This document shows positions 1-7,856 of a DNA stretch of 62,779 bases, piece by piece. Numbering within the stretch: position 1 is the stretch's first letter; each line of letters begins with the position of its first letter. Both the position numbers and the translations under genes were made by a program. The stretch spans positions 1-62,779 of the forward strand of contig NZ_JAFNAW010000018.1 of NCBI RefSeq assembly GCF_017356265.1. The letters are read 5' to 3'. Origin of the DNA: Paracoccus fontiphilus (lineage in GTDB: Bacteria; Pseudomonadota; Alphaproteobacteria; Rhodobacterales; Rhodobacteraceae). The notes beneath the pieces were generated by a model. It saw nothing but the letters and a program-made list of their open reading frames with translations. It was not told where the DNA came from and ran no database searches.

Positions 1-26
1 GTCAGGTTGGTGAAAGGGCGCCTCAT
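1..26 (-). CDS. 5' end of an unidentified protein (cut by window edge)
   Basis: An ATG on the minus strand at 26-24 is preceded at good spacing by AGGAGG (complement of 31-36), so a gene very probably starts here and runs off the left edge. Only the residues MRRPFTNL are visible, which is too little to identify it. It diverges from the thioredoxin-like gene, with the 67-83 inverted repeat between them. An alternative GTG start lies one codon upstream. Confidence 0.5.
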
Positions 27-66
27 CACATCCTCCTGAATAGCTTCAGGAAACTATCGAGTGATG

Positions 67-83
67 CATTCCAGAATGGAATG
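67..83. promoter_or_regulatory. Perfect inverted repeat CATTCC-N5-GGAATG between divergent genes
   Basis: The arms CATTCC (67-72) and GGAATG (78-83) are exact reverse complements with a 5-base spacer. The repeat lies in the AT-richer gap between a minus-strand gene starting at 26 and a plus-strand gene starting at 211. This is the geometry of a dimeric repressor or activator site. Which protein binds is unknown. Confidence 0.35.
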
Positions 84-210
84 TGCCCGCCTACAATATG
101 CAAGACTAGTAATCCGTATTATGGTGCATAAAATCCAGCTTACGACTATTGCCCGGCTTGTTCCTGCTCTAGAACTTTTGCAATCTGATCGCGCCAAAGA
201 TGGAGGACCC

Positions 211-765
211 ATGGCTGTCTCACCACCTGTCTGCGACTTTGGCGCACCTTGGCACGAGTTTGCTTTGCAAGGCACGGATGGTCGCAAGCACGGCCTTGCC
301 GATGTCGCCGGCGCGCGTGGCACGCTTGTCATGTTTATCTGCAACCATTGTCCATACGTCCAGTCGATCATCGACCGGATCGTCCGCGATGCAACCCAGA
401 TGCAGGCTGCCGGGATTGGAGTGGCGGCAATATCAGCCAACGACGTTCAGGAGTATCCGCAGGATGGTCCCGAGCAGATGAGGATCTTCGCCCAGAAGCA
501 CGGCTTCACTTTTCCTTACCTGTATGACGATACGCAGTGTGTGGCACGAGCCTATGGCGCGGAGTGCACGCCCGACTTCTTTGGCTACAATGCCAGTGGA
601 GAGTTGCAGTATCGCGGCCGCTTCGACGCTTCGACACGCATGGCCGCTCCGGTCGATGCACGACCCGAACTGCTGGAAGCCATGCTTCTGATTGCCGAAA
701 CAGGCAAGGGACCTGAAAGACAAACCCCCTCAATGGGATGCTCGATAAAGTGGAAAACTGCATGA
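211..765 (+). CDS. Thioredoxin-family protein (AhpC/TSA-like)
   Basis: This is a 184-residue thioredoxin-fold protein of the AhpC/TSA-like group, expected to act in cytoplasmic thiol redox chemistry. The redox motif C44-N-H-C47-P follows a hydrophobic strand (TLVMFI), as in the CNHCPYV subgroup often annotated simply as thioredoxin family protein. The ATG at 211 is chosen because GGAGG (202-206) precedes it; the frame stays open upstream to 61 but without a ribosome site. The stop overlaps the start of the next gene (ATGA at 762-765), so translation of the two is probably coupled. The exact substrate is unknown; a peroxiredoxin role is possible. Confidence 0.85.
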   Translation: MAVSPPVCDFGAPWHEFALQGTDGRKHGLADVAGARGTLVMFICNHCPYVQSIIDRIVRDATQMQAAGIGVAAISANDVQEYPQDGPEQMRIFAQKHGFTFPYLYDDTQCVARAYGAECTPDFFGYNASGELQYRGRFDASTRMAAPVDARPELLEAMLLIAETGKGPERQTPSMGCSIKWKTA

Positions 766-1442
766 ACGTCTGCCTTGCCCCCTGTCCGGTGGTCTTCGAC
801 CTTGACGGGACGCTGATAAACAGTGCTCCGGACATTCATGGTTGCGTGAATGCGGTGCTGGGCCAGCATGGAACGCCCCTGCTGACCTTGGACCAGGTGC
901 GCAGCTTCATTGGCGGCGGCGTGGATGTCCTGTGGCAGAAGATCATCGCGGCCCGTGAGCTGGAGGACGCGAAGAAGCCCGATTACATCGCGGCCTTCAT
1001 GACCTGCTACCAGGATGCCACCCAGCTGACCCACCTGTTCCCCGGCGTGGAGGATGCGCTTCAGACGCTTGCCGATCGTGGCCATCCGCTGGGTATCTGC
1101 ACCAACAAGCCGCTGGCGGTGACCCGGGCGATACTGGCCCATTTCGGCATACTCGACCTGTTCGGCTGTGTCATCGGCGGCGACTCCGTCCCTGAACGCA
1201 AGCCCCATCCAGCCCCTCTGCGCGCGGCCCTGCAAGGCCTTGGTGCCGATCCCCGGCAACCCCGGGCCTTGTATGTTGGCGACAGCGAGTTCGACGCGGC
1301 CTGCGCTGCCGCGGTTCCGATGCCGTTCCTGATCTACACCGAGGGATACCGGCAGACCCCTGTCGGCGAATTGCCTCATCTCGCGCCGTTCGACGACTTT
1401 GCGCGGTTGCCCGCCTTGGTCGAGATGCAGACGGCAGCGTGA
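762..1442 (+). CDS. gph: Phosphoglycolate phosphatase (HAD superfamily)
   Basis: A 226-residue HAD-family hydrolase that should dephosphorylate 2-phosphoglycolate to glycolate in the cytoplasm. Motif I is D13-L-D15-G-T-L, with D13 as nucleophile; motif II is the Thr in GICTNKP; motif III is the Lys in RKPHPAP; motif IV is YVGDSEFDA. A helical cap domain follows motif I, as in Gph/PGP enzymes. The ATG at 762 is preferred because it overlaps the previous stop (ATGA); an in-frame ATG at 738 is possible. HAD enzymes are promiscuous, so a related sugar-phosphate phosphatase cannot be excluded. Confidence 0.85.
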   Translation: MNVCLAPCPVVFDLDGTLINSAPDIHGCVNAVLGQHGTPLLTLDQVRSFIGGGVDVLWQKIIAARELEDAKKPDYIAAFMTCYQDATQLTHLFPGVEDALQTLADRGHPLGICTNKPLAVTRAILAHFGILDLFGCVIGGDSVPERKPHPAPLRAALQGLGADPRQPRALYVGDSEFDAACAAAVPMPFLIYTEGYRQTPVGELPHLAPFDDFARLPALVEMQTAA

Positions 1443-1567
1443 CCAAGCCAGGCAAGTAAGCCGATGCAGGAACGGGCTGGATGCAACCCCTGCCCCGCTT
1501 CCTGCAGGCGCTTGACATTCCCGCCGACATGGTCCCAATCGAGGCTCTTGCCAAGGAAGGGGTTGTC

Positions 1568-1993
1568 ATGGACCTGCGCCAGCTTACGCCGAATCTTGCG
1601 GTTTCACCGCAGATTTCCACCGAAGACGTGCCGCTGCTGGCCCAGTCGGGGTTCAAGACGCTTATCAACAACCGCCCCGACGACGAAATCGGGGCCGTTG
1701 ACCACGAGGCCATGGCGCAGGCTGCGGCCGATGCGGGAATGTCCTACCACTACCTGCCCTTCACTCCTGGCCATATCACGCCCGACCTGATCCAGGGCTT
1801 TGCCGCGGCCCTTGAAGGGGAACGGCCCGCCGTCGCCTATTGCCGCTCGGGCAACCGTTCGACCGTCCTGTGGGCGCTGAGCCAGTCGGGCAGGCAATCC
1901 GAGGACGAACTGCTGAGCACGGCAGCCGATGCCGGTTACGACCTGTCAGGCATCGTGCCACTGATGCGGTCTCTGGCGGGCAGCCGGGATTAG
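1568..1993 (+). CDS. TIGR01244-family sulfurtransferase/phosphatase-like protein
   Basis: A 141-residue protein of the TIGR01244/DUF442 type, with a dual-specificity-phosphatase-like fold and a CX5R loop, C92-R-S-G-N-R-S (the CX5R arginine is R98). The N-terminal MDLRQLTPNLAVSPQIS is characteristic of this family, which in some proteins is fused to a Blh-type beta-lactamase hydrolase. The start at 1568 is chosen from AAGGAAGG (1553-1560) seven bases upstream; the frame is open to 1481. The substrate is unknown. Its last codons overlap the end of the convergent ArsC-like gene by four bases. Confidence 0.8.
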   Translation: MDLRQLTPNLAVSPQISTEDVPLLAQSGFKTLINNRPDDEIGAVDHEAMAQAAADAGMSYHYLPFTPGHITPDLIQGFAAALEGERPAVAYCRSGNRSTVLWALSQSGRQSEDELLSTAADAGYDLSGIVPLMRSLAGSRD

Positions 1994-2334
1994 GCGGGAA
2001 CGCCCAGGGCCCGCTTAACATTGGCAGTCCACCCCAGCAGGCGCTGATCGCCCGCGACGATGACCGGGCGCTTCATGACGCTGGGCCTGGCCGCCATCAT
2101 CGCGACGGGATCGGCCGCGCGTTCGTCCTCCGACATCGCGCGCCATGTCAGGCTGGCGCGATTGACGATCTTGTCACCGAAATCCGCAACCAAGGCTGCG
2201 CGTTCATCATCCGTCAGGGGCTGCTTCTGCACATCGCGGAAGGACACCGACCAGCCATGAGCTTCCAGCCCCGCCTGCGCCTTCTGGCAGGTCGAGCAAT
2301 GTGCAAGGCCGTATAACGTCAACTGCCCGGGCAT
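1990..2334 (-). CDS. ArsC/Spx-family (YffB-like) reductase
   Basis: A 114-residue thioredoxin-fold protein of the ArsC/Spx superfamily. HC13-STC16-QKAQ supplies a CxxC near the N-terminus, and the family arginines sit in ARPSVMKRPVI near residues 83-91. Classic glutaredoxin-linked arsenate reductases have one reactive Cys, whereas the CxxC form resembles YffB/Spx-like proteins, so arsenate reduction is not implied. No ars genes are nearby. Its ATG shares one base with the stop of the upstream 33-residue lipoprotein (TAATG), indicating translational coupling. Confidence 0.75.
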   Translation of the reverse strand: MPGQLTLYGLAHCSTCQKAQAGLEAHGWSVSFRDVQKQPLTDDERAALVADFGDKIVNRASLTWRAMSEDERAADPVAMMAARPSVMKRPVIVAGDQRLLGWTANVKRALGVPA

Positions 2335-2435
2335 TAGACGAAGGGCACCAGCGGCACGCCGCAGGCAGTCAGGGTCGCAAGGGCGGCAAGGGCAAGAAAC
2401 AGTTTCACGATAGGTCCGACAGTTGTGGTTTTCAT
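2334..2435 (-). CDS. Small lipoprotein, 33 residues
   Basis: A short frame encodes a perfect miniature lipoprotein: positive N-terminus (MKTTTVGPIVK), a hydrophobic core (LFLALAALAT), and the lipobox LTAC with Cys25, leaving only GVPLVPFV as the mature tail. Signal peptidase II processing and inner- or outer-membrane anchoring are expected. The TAA stop overlaps the ATG of the ArsC-like gene by one base. No strong ribosome site is seen. It lies 32 bases downstream of the DUF3422 gene and is probably cotranscribed with it. The function is unknown. Confidence 0.65.
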   Translation of the reverse strand: MKTTTVGPIVKLFLALAALATLTACGVPLVPFV

Positions 2436-2467
2436 CGTCTTAGAGACATTTCTCCGCAACGGGCAAG

Positions 2468-3775
2468 CTACAAATCATCGCTTGGACCATGCTTGTGCAG
2501 GCTGCGGCGGACCTGCCGCATTGCCCACCAGACGATCAGGACCGCCAGCGGGGTCAAGCCCGCGATCAGATAGGCCTTGTCCACGCCCAGCTTGGCGGCG
2601 ACGGGATACAGCGCATAGGACAACAGCCCCACGGCGTAATAGCTGATTGCCACGACCGACAGCCCCTCGACCGTGTGCTGCAGCCGCAGTTGCAGATCTG
2701 CCCGGCGGTCCATGCGCGCAAGCAGCAACTGGTTCTGCGCGGATCGCTCGACGTCAACCCGGGTGCGCAGCAACTCGCCCGCGCGCGCCGCGCGTTCCAG
2801 CATCGCGTTCAGGCGCGTCTCGGCCGAGGCGGCTGTCCGCATGGCGGGGCGGTAACGGCGGCGCATGAACTCGGTCAGCATCTGCCGACCAGAGAAACGG
2901 GTTTCCCGCAGCGCCGTGATCCGATCCATGACAATGGCCTCGTACGCCTTTGTCGCGCCGAAACGGAAGGAATGCTGGACCGCCTGGGCTTCCAGTTCCG
3001 CTGATACCGCAAGCAGTTCATGCAGCACCGCCTCGGCCGGGCGGGTTTCATCCGTCATTCCATCCACGATGGCCGACAGCCGGGGCTCAAGCTCGTTCAG
3101 GCGGTTGCTGAGACTGCGCGCTCGGCCAAGACCCAGCATGGACATGGCACGATAGGTTTCAAGCTCGACCAGCCGGTGAACGATCCGCCCTACCCTACCC
3201 TCGCCCACACCTGGTCGAACGAACAGCGCGAAGCGCATCCACCCATCGGCATCGATCCTGAAGTCGCCGGCGATCATGGCCGCTTCCTCCAGCACCCAGA
3301 CGGCGGTCAGGCTGTCCCGCGCAAACCAGGTGGTAATGCGGTCCAAGGCTTCGTTGGGATCGTCGGGCAAGGTGTCGATCTGCACCAGGACCGCCGCCAC
3401 GCGCTTGCCGGGCGCGGCCTGCTGCCATTCCTTCGAGAAGATGGCGGCGGCGCTTGGATCGAAGGGCCGGATCGGCAGGCCCGGAGTCAGCGCCATATAG
3501 GTCACGAATTCGGTATGGCTTTCCCATTTCAGGTCATGCCGCCCCAACCATCCCTGATAATGGCTTTCATGGGGATCGGGGCGCGGCCCGCCATGCCTGC
3601 CGGTCAGTGCCGTCAGGTGTGCCAGATCACGGCCACGGTCCCGATTGGCCGCGTCGCGCGGTTCCTTGAAGGCCACGAAGACGCATGTCGCGGGGGCAGA
3701 CAGGCGGGGCGACGGCCGGGCGTGCAGTTCATTGACCAGGTCATATCGCAGCGGATGTTCGATTTCCGGCCCCAC
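2468..3775 (-). CDS. DUF3422 family membrane protein
   Basis: A 435-residue protein recognised as DUF3422 from its N-terminus (HPLRYDLVNELHARPSPRLSAPA) and its length. It is largely soluble, followed by helical segments with coiled-coil character (about residues 230-360) and two C-terminal membrane helices (SYYAVGLLSYALYPV and LIAGLTPLAVLIVWWAM). It ends in a short basic tail. The family is widespread in proteobacteria and has no established function. It lies 55 bases downstream of pntB, but a GC hairpin separates them. Confidence 0.85.
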   Translation of the reverse strand: MGPEIEHPLRYDLVNELHARPSPRLSAPATCVFVAFKEPRDAANRDRGRDLAHLTALTGRHGGPRPDPHESHYQGWLGRHDLKWESHTEFVTYMALTPGLPIRPFDPSAAAIFSKEWQQAAPGKRVAAVLVQIDTLPDDPNEALDRITTWFARDSLTAVWVLEEAAMIAGDFRIDADGWMRFALFVRPGVGEGRVGRIVHRLVELETYRAMSMLGLGRARSLSNRLNELEPRLSAIVDGMTDETRPAEAVLHELLAVSAELEAQAVQHSFRFGATKAYEAIVMDRITALRETRFSGRQMLTEFMRRRYRPAMRTAASAETRLNAMLERAARAGELLRTRVDVERSAQNQLLLARMDRRADLQLRLQHTVEGLSVVAISYYAVGLLSYALYPVAAKLGVDKAYLIAGLTPLAVLIVWWAMRQVRRSLHKHGPSDDL

Positions 3776-3804
3776 GCCATTCTCCTTCAGTGCCCGCGAC
3801 GGAC

Positions 3805-3826
3805 GGGGGCGGTCGCCCGCCCCCGC
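3805..3826 (-). terminator. GC-rich hairpin after pntB
   Basis: CGGGGGCG (3805-3812) and CGCCCCCG (3819-3826) form a perfect 8-bp stem with a 6-base loop, five bases past the pntB stop. No U-tract follows, so it may attenuate, protect the 3' end, or do nothing. Confidence 0.35.
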
Positions 3827-3830
3827 CGTT

Positions 3831-5273
3831 TCACTCGATCATCGGCAGCAGCTTGTTGAGGCTGTCCTTGGCGTCGCCATAGAACATGCGGGTGTTCTCC
3901 TTGAAGAACAGCGGGTTCTCGATCCCGGAGTAGCCGGTGCCCTGCCCGCGCTTGCTGACGAAGACCTGCTTGGCCTTCCAGACCTCCAGCACCGGCATCC
4001 CGGCGATCGGGCTGTTCGGATCGTCCTGGGCGGCCGGGTTCACGATGTCGTTCGAGCCGATGACGATCACCACGTCGGTCGAGGGGAAGTCCTCGTTGAT
4101 CTCGTCCATCTCCAGCACGATGTCGTAGGGCACCTTCGCCTCGGCCAGAAGCACATTCATGTGGCCCGGCAGACGCCCCGCGACCGGATGGATGGCAAAG
4201 CGCACCGTCTTGCCCGCCGCGCGCAGCTTGCGGGTCAGTTCGCTGACCGCGCCCTGCGCCTGCGCCACCGCCATGCCGTAGCCCGGCACGATGATGACGC
4301 TGTCGGCGTCGTTCAGCGCGGCGGCCACGCCCTCGGCGTCGATGGCGATCTGTTCGCCGGTGATCTCGGCCGCCGGTCCCGCCTCGCCGCCGAAGCCGCC
4401 CAGGATCACGCTGACGAAGTTGCGGTTCATCGCCTTGCACATGATGTAGGACAGGATCGCACCCGAGGAGCCCACCAGCGCGCCCACCACGATCAAGAGG
4501 TCGTTGCCCAGCGTGAAGCCGATGGCCGCCGCCGCCCAGCCGGAATAGCTGTTCAGCATCGACACCACGACCGGCATGTCGGCCCCGCCGATGCCCATGA
4601 TCAGGTGATAGCCGATGAAGAACGCCAGGAGCGTGATCAGGATCAGCCAGAAGATTGCCGGACCGACGCCCGCGCAGTAGAGGATGCCCAGCAGCACCGA
4701 CAGCGCCAGCGCGCCCGCGTTCAGCATGTGCCCGCCCGGCAGCTTCCTGGGCTTGCCGTCCACCCGGCCCGCCAGCTTGCCGAAGGCCACGACCGAGCCG
4801 GTGAACGTCACGGCGCCGATGAAGATGCCAAGGAACACCTCGATCTTCAGCATCGCGATCTCGGCCGGTGTCTTGTGGGCCAGCACGGCGGCAAAGCCGT
4901 AAAAGAGGTCCACGCCCTCCTCGGCCTTGGCGCGCAGCACGCGGGCCAGCTCGATCTGGGCGTTGAAGCCCACGAAGACCGCCGCAAGGCCCACCAGCGA
5001 GTGCATGGCGGCGACAAGCTGCGGCATCTCGGTCATCTGGACGCGCTTGGCGACGACCCAGCCGACGGCGCCGCCGATGGCGATCATGACCAGCGACAAC
5101 AGCCAGTTGCCCGCGCCCGGCCCGAACAGCGTGGCCAGCACGGCAAGCGCCATGCCGACGATGCCGTACCAGATCGCGCGCTTGGCGCTTTCCTGTCCCG
5201 ACAGGCCGCCCAGCGACAGGATGAACAGCACGGCTGCGACCACATAGGCCGCGGTGGTGAATCCGTATTCCAT
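3831..5273 (-). CDS. pntB: NAD(P) transhydrogenase subunit beta
   Basis: A 480-residue subunit of the proton-translocating transhydrogenase, which uses proton-motive force to transfer hydride from NADH to NADP+ at the inner membrane. The first about 280 residues contain many membrane helices. The C-terminal part is the NADP(H)-binding domain III, with the conserved [25 protein letters not shown] and [12 protein letters not shown] motifs. E. coli PntB is slightly shorter. It is ten bases downstream of pntA and clearly cotranscribed. Identification is firm. Confidence 0.97.
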   Translation of the reverse strand: MEYGFTTAAYVVAAVLFILSLGGLSGQESAKRAIWYGIVGMALAVLATLFGPGAGNWLLSLVMIAIGGAVGWVVAKRVQMTEMPQLVAAMHSLVGLAAVFVGFNAQIELARVLRAKAEEGVDLFYGFAAVLAHKTPAEIAMLKIEVFLGIFIGAVTFTGSVVAFGKLAGRVDGKPRKLPGGHMLNAGALALSVLLGILYCAGVGPAIFWLILITLLAFFIGYHLIMGIGGADMPVVVSMLNSYSGWAAAAIGFTLGNDLLIVVGALVGSSGAILSYIMCKAMNRNFVSVILGGFGGEAGPAAEITGEQIAIDAEGVAAALNDADSVIIVPGYGMAVAQAQGAVSELTRKLRAAGKTVRFAIHPVAGRLPGHMNVLLAEAKVPYDIVLEMDEINEDFPSTDVVIVIGSNDIVNPAAQDDPNSPIAGMPVLEVWKAKQVFVSKRGQGTGYSGIENPLFFKENTRMFYGDAKDSLNKLLPMIE

Positions 5274-5283
5274 GGCTGTCCCC

Positions 5284-6858
5284 TTACGACTTCTGGAACA
5301 TGGCGAGCATCCGGCGCGTGACCATGAAGCCCCCGAAGATGTTGACGCCCGCCATCAGGACGGCCAAGGCGCCCAGCAGGACCACCCACCACGACCCCGA
5401 CCCGATCTGCATCAGCGCGCCCAGGATGATGATCGAGCTGATCGCGTTGGTGATCGCCATCAGCGGCGTGTGCAGCGAATGGGCAACGTTCCAGATCACC
5501 CGGAAGCCGATGAAGCAGGCCAGCACGAAGACGATGAAATGCGCCATGAAGCTGGCGGGCGCGATGGCCCCGATGATCAGCAGGACGATGGCGCCGACGC
5601 CCAGCAGCGTGACCTGCGACTTGGTCTCGGCCTTGAAGGCGGCGACCTCGGCCGCGCGGCGTTCCTCGACCGTCAGGGCCCTGGGCTTTTCCTTGGGCTT
5701 CTGCGCGGCGATGGCCGCGATCTTCGGCGGCGGCGGCGGCCAGGTGACGTCATGGTCGCGCGTCACGGTCGCGCCCCGGATCACGTCGTCCTCCATGTTG
5801 TGCAGGATGACGCCATCCTTCCTGGGCGTCAGATCGGCCATGAAGTGGCGGACGTTGTTGCCGTAAAGCTCCGAGGCTTGCGCGCCCATGCGCGAAGGAA
5901 AATCGGTATAGCCGATGATCGTCACGCCGTTCTCGGTGACATGGCGCTCGTCGGGAATGGTCAGCTCGCAGTTGCCGCCGCGTTCGGCCGCAAGGTCCAC
6001 GATCACGCTGCCGGGCTTCATCGCCTCGACCATGTCGCGGGTCCAGAGCTTGGGCGCGTCGCGGCCGGGGATCAGCGCGGTGGTGATCACCACGTCCATC
6101 TGCGGCGCAAGCTCACGGAACTTGGCAAGCTGCTTTTCGCGGAACTCGGGCGACGAGGGCGCGGCATAGCCGCCGGTGGCGGCGCCGTCCTGCGCCTGCT
6201 CGGCGAAGTCCAGGAACACGAACTCGGCGCCCATGCTTTCGATCTGCTCGGCCACCTCGGGGCGCACGTCGAAGGCATAGACCTGCGCGCCAAGCGACAC
6301 CGCCGTGCCGATGGCGGCAAGGCCCGCCACGCCCGCGCCCACCACCAGGACCTTGGCCGGGGGCACCTTGCCCGCCGCCGTCACCTGGCCGGTGAAGAAG
6401 CGGCCGAAGTTGTTTGCCGCTTCGATAACAGCGCGGTAGCCCGCGATGTTCGCCATCGACGACAAGGCGTCCATCTTCTGCGCGCGGCTGATCCGGGGCA
6501 CCATGTCCATGGCGATGGCGGTGATGCCCTGCTCCTTGGCAAGGGCCAGCATCTCGGCGTTCTGCCCGGGATAGAAGAACGAGATCAGCGTCTGCCCCGC
6601 GTTCATCTGCCGGATCTCGCCCTCGGCGGGCTGGCGCACCTTGGCCACCACGTCGACCGAGCCGATCAGGTCGGCCGCGGACGGCAGCACCGTCACCCCT
6701 GCCGCGCGATAGCTGTCGTCCGAGAACCCGGCCCGCGCGCCCGCACCGCTTTCCACAAAGACCTCGTGGCCCAGCTTCATCAGATGCCCGGCAGAGGATG
6801 GCGTGATCGCGACCCGAGCCTCACCCTCGAAACTTTCCTTCAACGCGCCAATCTTCAT
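5284..6858 (-). CDS. pntA: NAD(P) transhydrogenase subunit alpha
   Basis: A 524-residue alpha subunit with the NAD(H)-binding domain I (start [20 protein letters not shown]; dinucleotide loop [13 protein letters not shown] near residue 175). A Pro/Lys-rich linker ([20 protein letters not shown], near residue 370) leads to about four C-terminal membrane helices. Both halves are in one chain, as in E. coli, not split into alpha1 and alpha2 as in Rhodospirillum. It leads the pntAB operon. A terminator for the next minus-strand gene lies upstream, so a promoter should lie in 6860-6975. Confidence 0.97.
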   Translation of the reverse strand: MKIGALKESFEGEARVAITPSSAGHLMKLGHEVFVESGAGARAGFSDDSYRAAGVTVLPSAADLIGSVDVVAKVRQPAEGEIRQMNAGQTLISFFYPGQNAEMLALAKEQGITAIAMDMVPRISRAQKMDALSSMANIAGYRAVIEAANNFGRFFTGQVTAAGKVPPAKVLVVGAGVAGLAAIGTAVSLGAQVYAFDVRPEVAEQIESMGAEFVFLDFAEQAQDGAATGGYAAPSSPEFREKQLAKFRELAPQMDVVITTALIPGRDAPKLWTRDMVEAMKPGSVIVDLAAERGGNCELTIPDERHVTENGVTIIGYTDFPSRMGAQASELYGNNVRHFMADLTPRKDGVILHNMEDDVIRGATVTRDHDVTWPPPPPKIAAIAAQKPKEKPRALTVEERRAAEVAAFKAETKSQVTLLGVGAIVLLIIGAIAPASFMAHFIVFVLACFIGFRVIWNVAHSLHTPLMAITNAISSIIILGALMQIGSGSWWVVLLGALAVLMAGVNIFGGFMVTRRMLAMFQKS

Positions 6859-6976
6859 GGCCCTGTTGTCCCCCGCTCGTTCCGTTTCGGTTGGGGCACA
6901 GATAGCATCGCGAAAGATTTGTTCACAAGTCCGCGCGTAGGCCGTTCAGGACAAATGTCCAGGGGGTGTGGCGCAC

Positions 6977-7011
6977 AAAAAAATAACGCCCGGGGCCGAG
7001 AGCCCCGAGCG
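6977..7011 (-). terminator. Intrinsic terminator of the Ala-rich protein gene
   Basis: On the minus strand, CGCTCGGGGC (7011-7002) pairs with GCCCCGGGCG (6996-6987) around a 5-base loop with one G-U pair. It is followed by TTATTTTTTTG. Strong stem plus U-tract, about 20 bases after the stop at 7032. Confidence 0.85.
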
Positions 7012-7031
7012 TCAATCCGTATCGCTTTAGA

Positions 7032-7658
7032 TCAGTTGGCAGGCGCCGGAGTAGCCGGTGCCGGGGTGGCCGGCGCGGGCGTCGTGGTGGCCGGTGCCTC
7101 GTCGACCGTGACAGCGTCATCGATCGCCTCGCCCGCGTCGCTGGCCGACTGCGCTGCGGCGTCCGCCGCGCTGTCAGCCGCTTCGCTTGCGGCATTGGCT
7201 GCGTCCTGGGCAGCGGTGCCGGCGGCGTCGGCGGCGTTGTCGGCGGCGGAGGCTGCGTTCTCAGCCGCGTTTTCGGCGGCTGCCGCGGCATCCTCGGCGG
7301 CGCCTTCCGTGGCGGCCGCGGCGTCATCGGCTGCGTTCTCGGTCGCTTCGGCGGCGCTGTCGGCAGCGGCCTCGGCATCGGCTGCTGCGGCTTCCGCATC
7401 GGCGGCGGCATCGCTTGCCGCGCCCGTATCCGGGGCTTCGGTCGTGGTCGTCACGGTGGTCGTGTCGCCGTCGACCGCCACGGTGTCATCGCCGGTAAAG
7501 CGCTGCAGCACGAAATATGCCAGGGCAAGTGCCAGAAGGACGCCGATGATCAGCGGCAGGGGCGAGGACCGACGCTCGACAGGTTCGACATAGGCTTCCT
7601 TCGGGGTCACCGGATCGACCGTGCGGGGACGGTTCGGATCGTTCGGGTCGTGGGTCAT
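7032..7658 (-). CDS. Ala-rich, single-pass membrane-anchored protein
   Basis: A 208-residue protein with three parts. There is a Pro/Asp-rich cytoplasmic head and one membrane helix (about residues 34-52, LPLIIGVLLALALAYFVL). A long acidic, very Ala-rich periplasmic tail follows, built from A-A-(D/E)-(N/A) steps and ending in repeated PATPA units. The ATG at 7658 has TTGGAGG upstream; the frame is open to 7790 without a better start. The repeat tail predicts a continuous helix or disordered brush, LEA-like in composition. No enzymatic motif is visible and the function is unknown. Confidence 0.7.
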   Translation of the reverse strand: MTHDPNDPNRPRTVDPVTPKEAYVEPVERRSSPLPLIIGVLLALALAYFVLQRFTGDDTVAVDGDTTTVTTTTEAPDTGAASDAAADAEAAAADAEAAADSAAEATENAADDAAAATEGAAEDAAAAAENAAENAASAADNAADAAGTAAQDAANAASEAADSAADAAAQSASDAGEAIDDAVTVDEAPATTTPAPATPAPATPAPAN

Positions 7659-7856
7659 TGCTGGCCTCCAAGTGCTAGGTTGGGAAACCGGTTGAGTGTC
7701 GCGCGTTCTCCCGGTCTGCCTGGCAAGCCCGGCCATCGCGGCCAAGGGTATGCGTAGGTTGAACCAGCCGACTTGCGACCCGGCCTTCATGCGACTAACA
7801 CATTGGTCCTGATACGGTTCCGCCGGGCGGAGCAGCTTTCTTCATGCGAGGATGCG

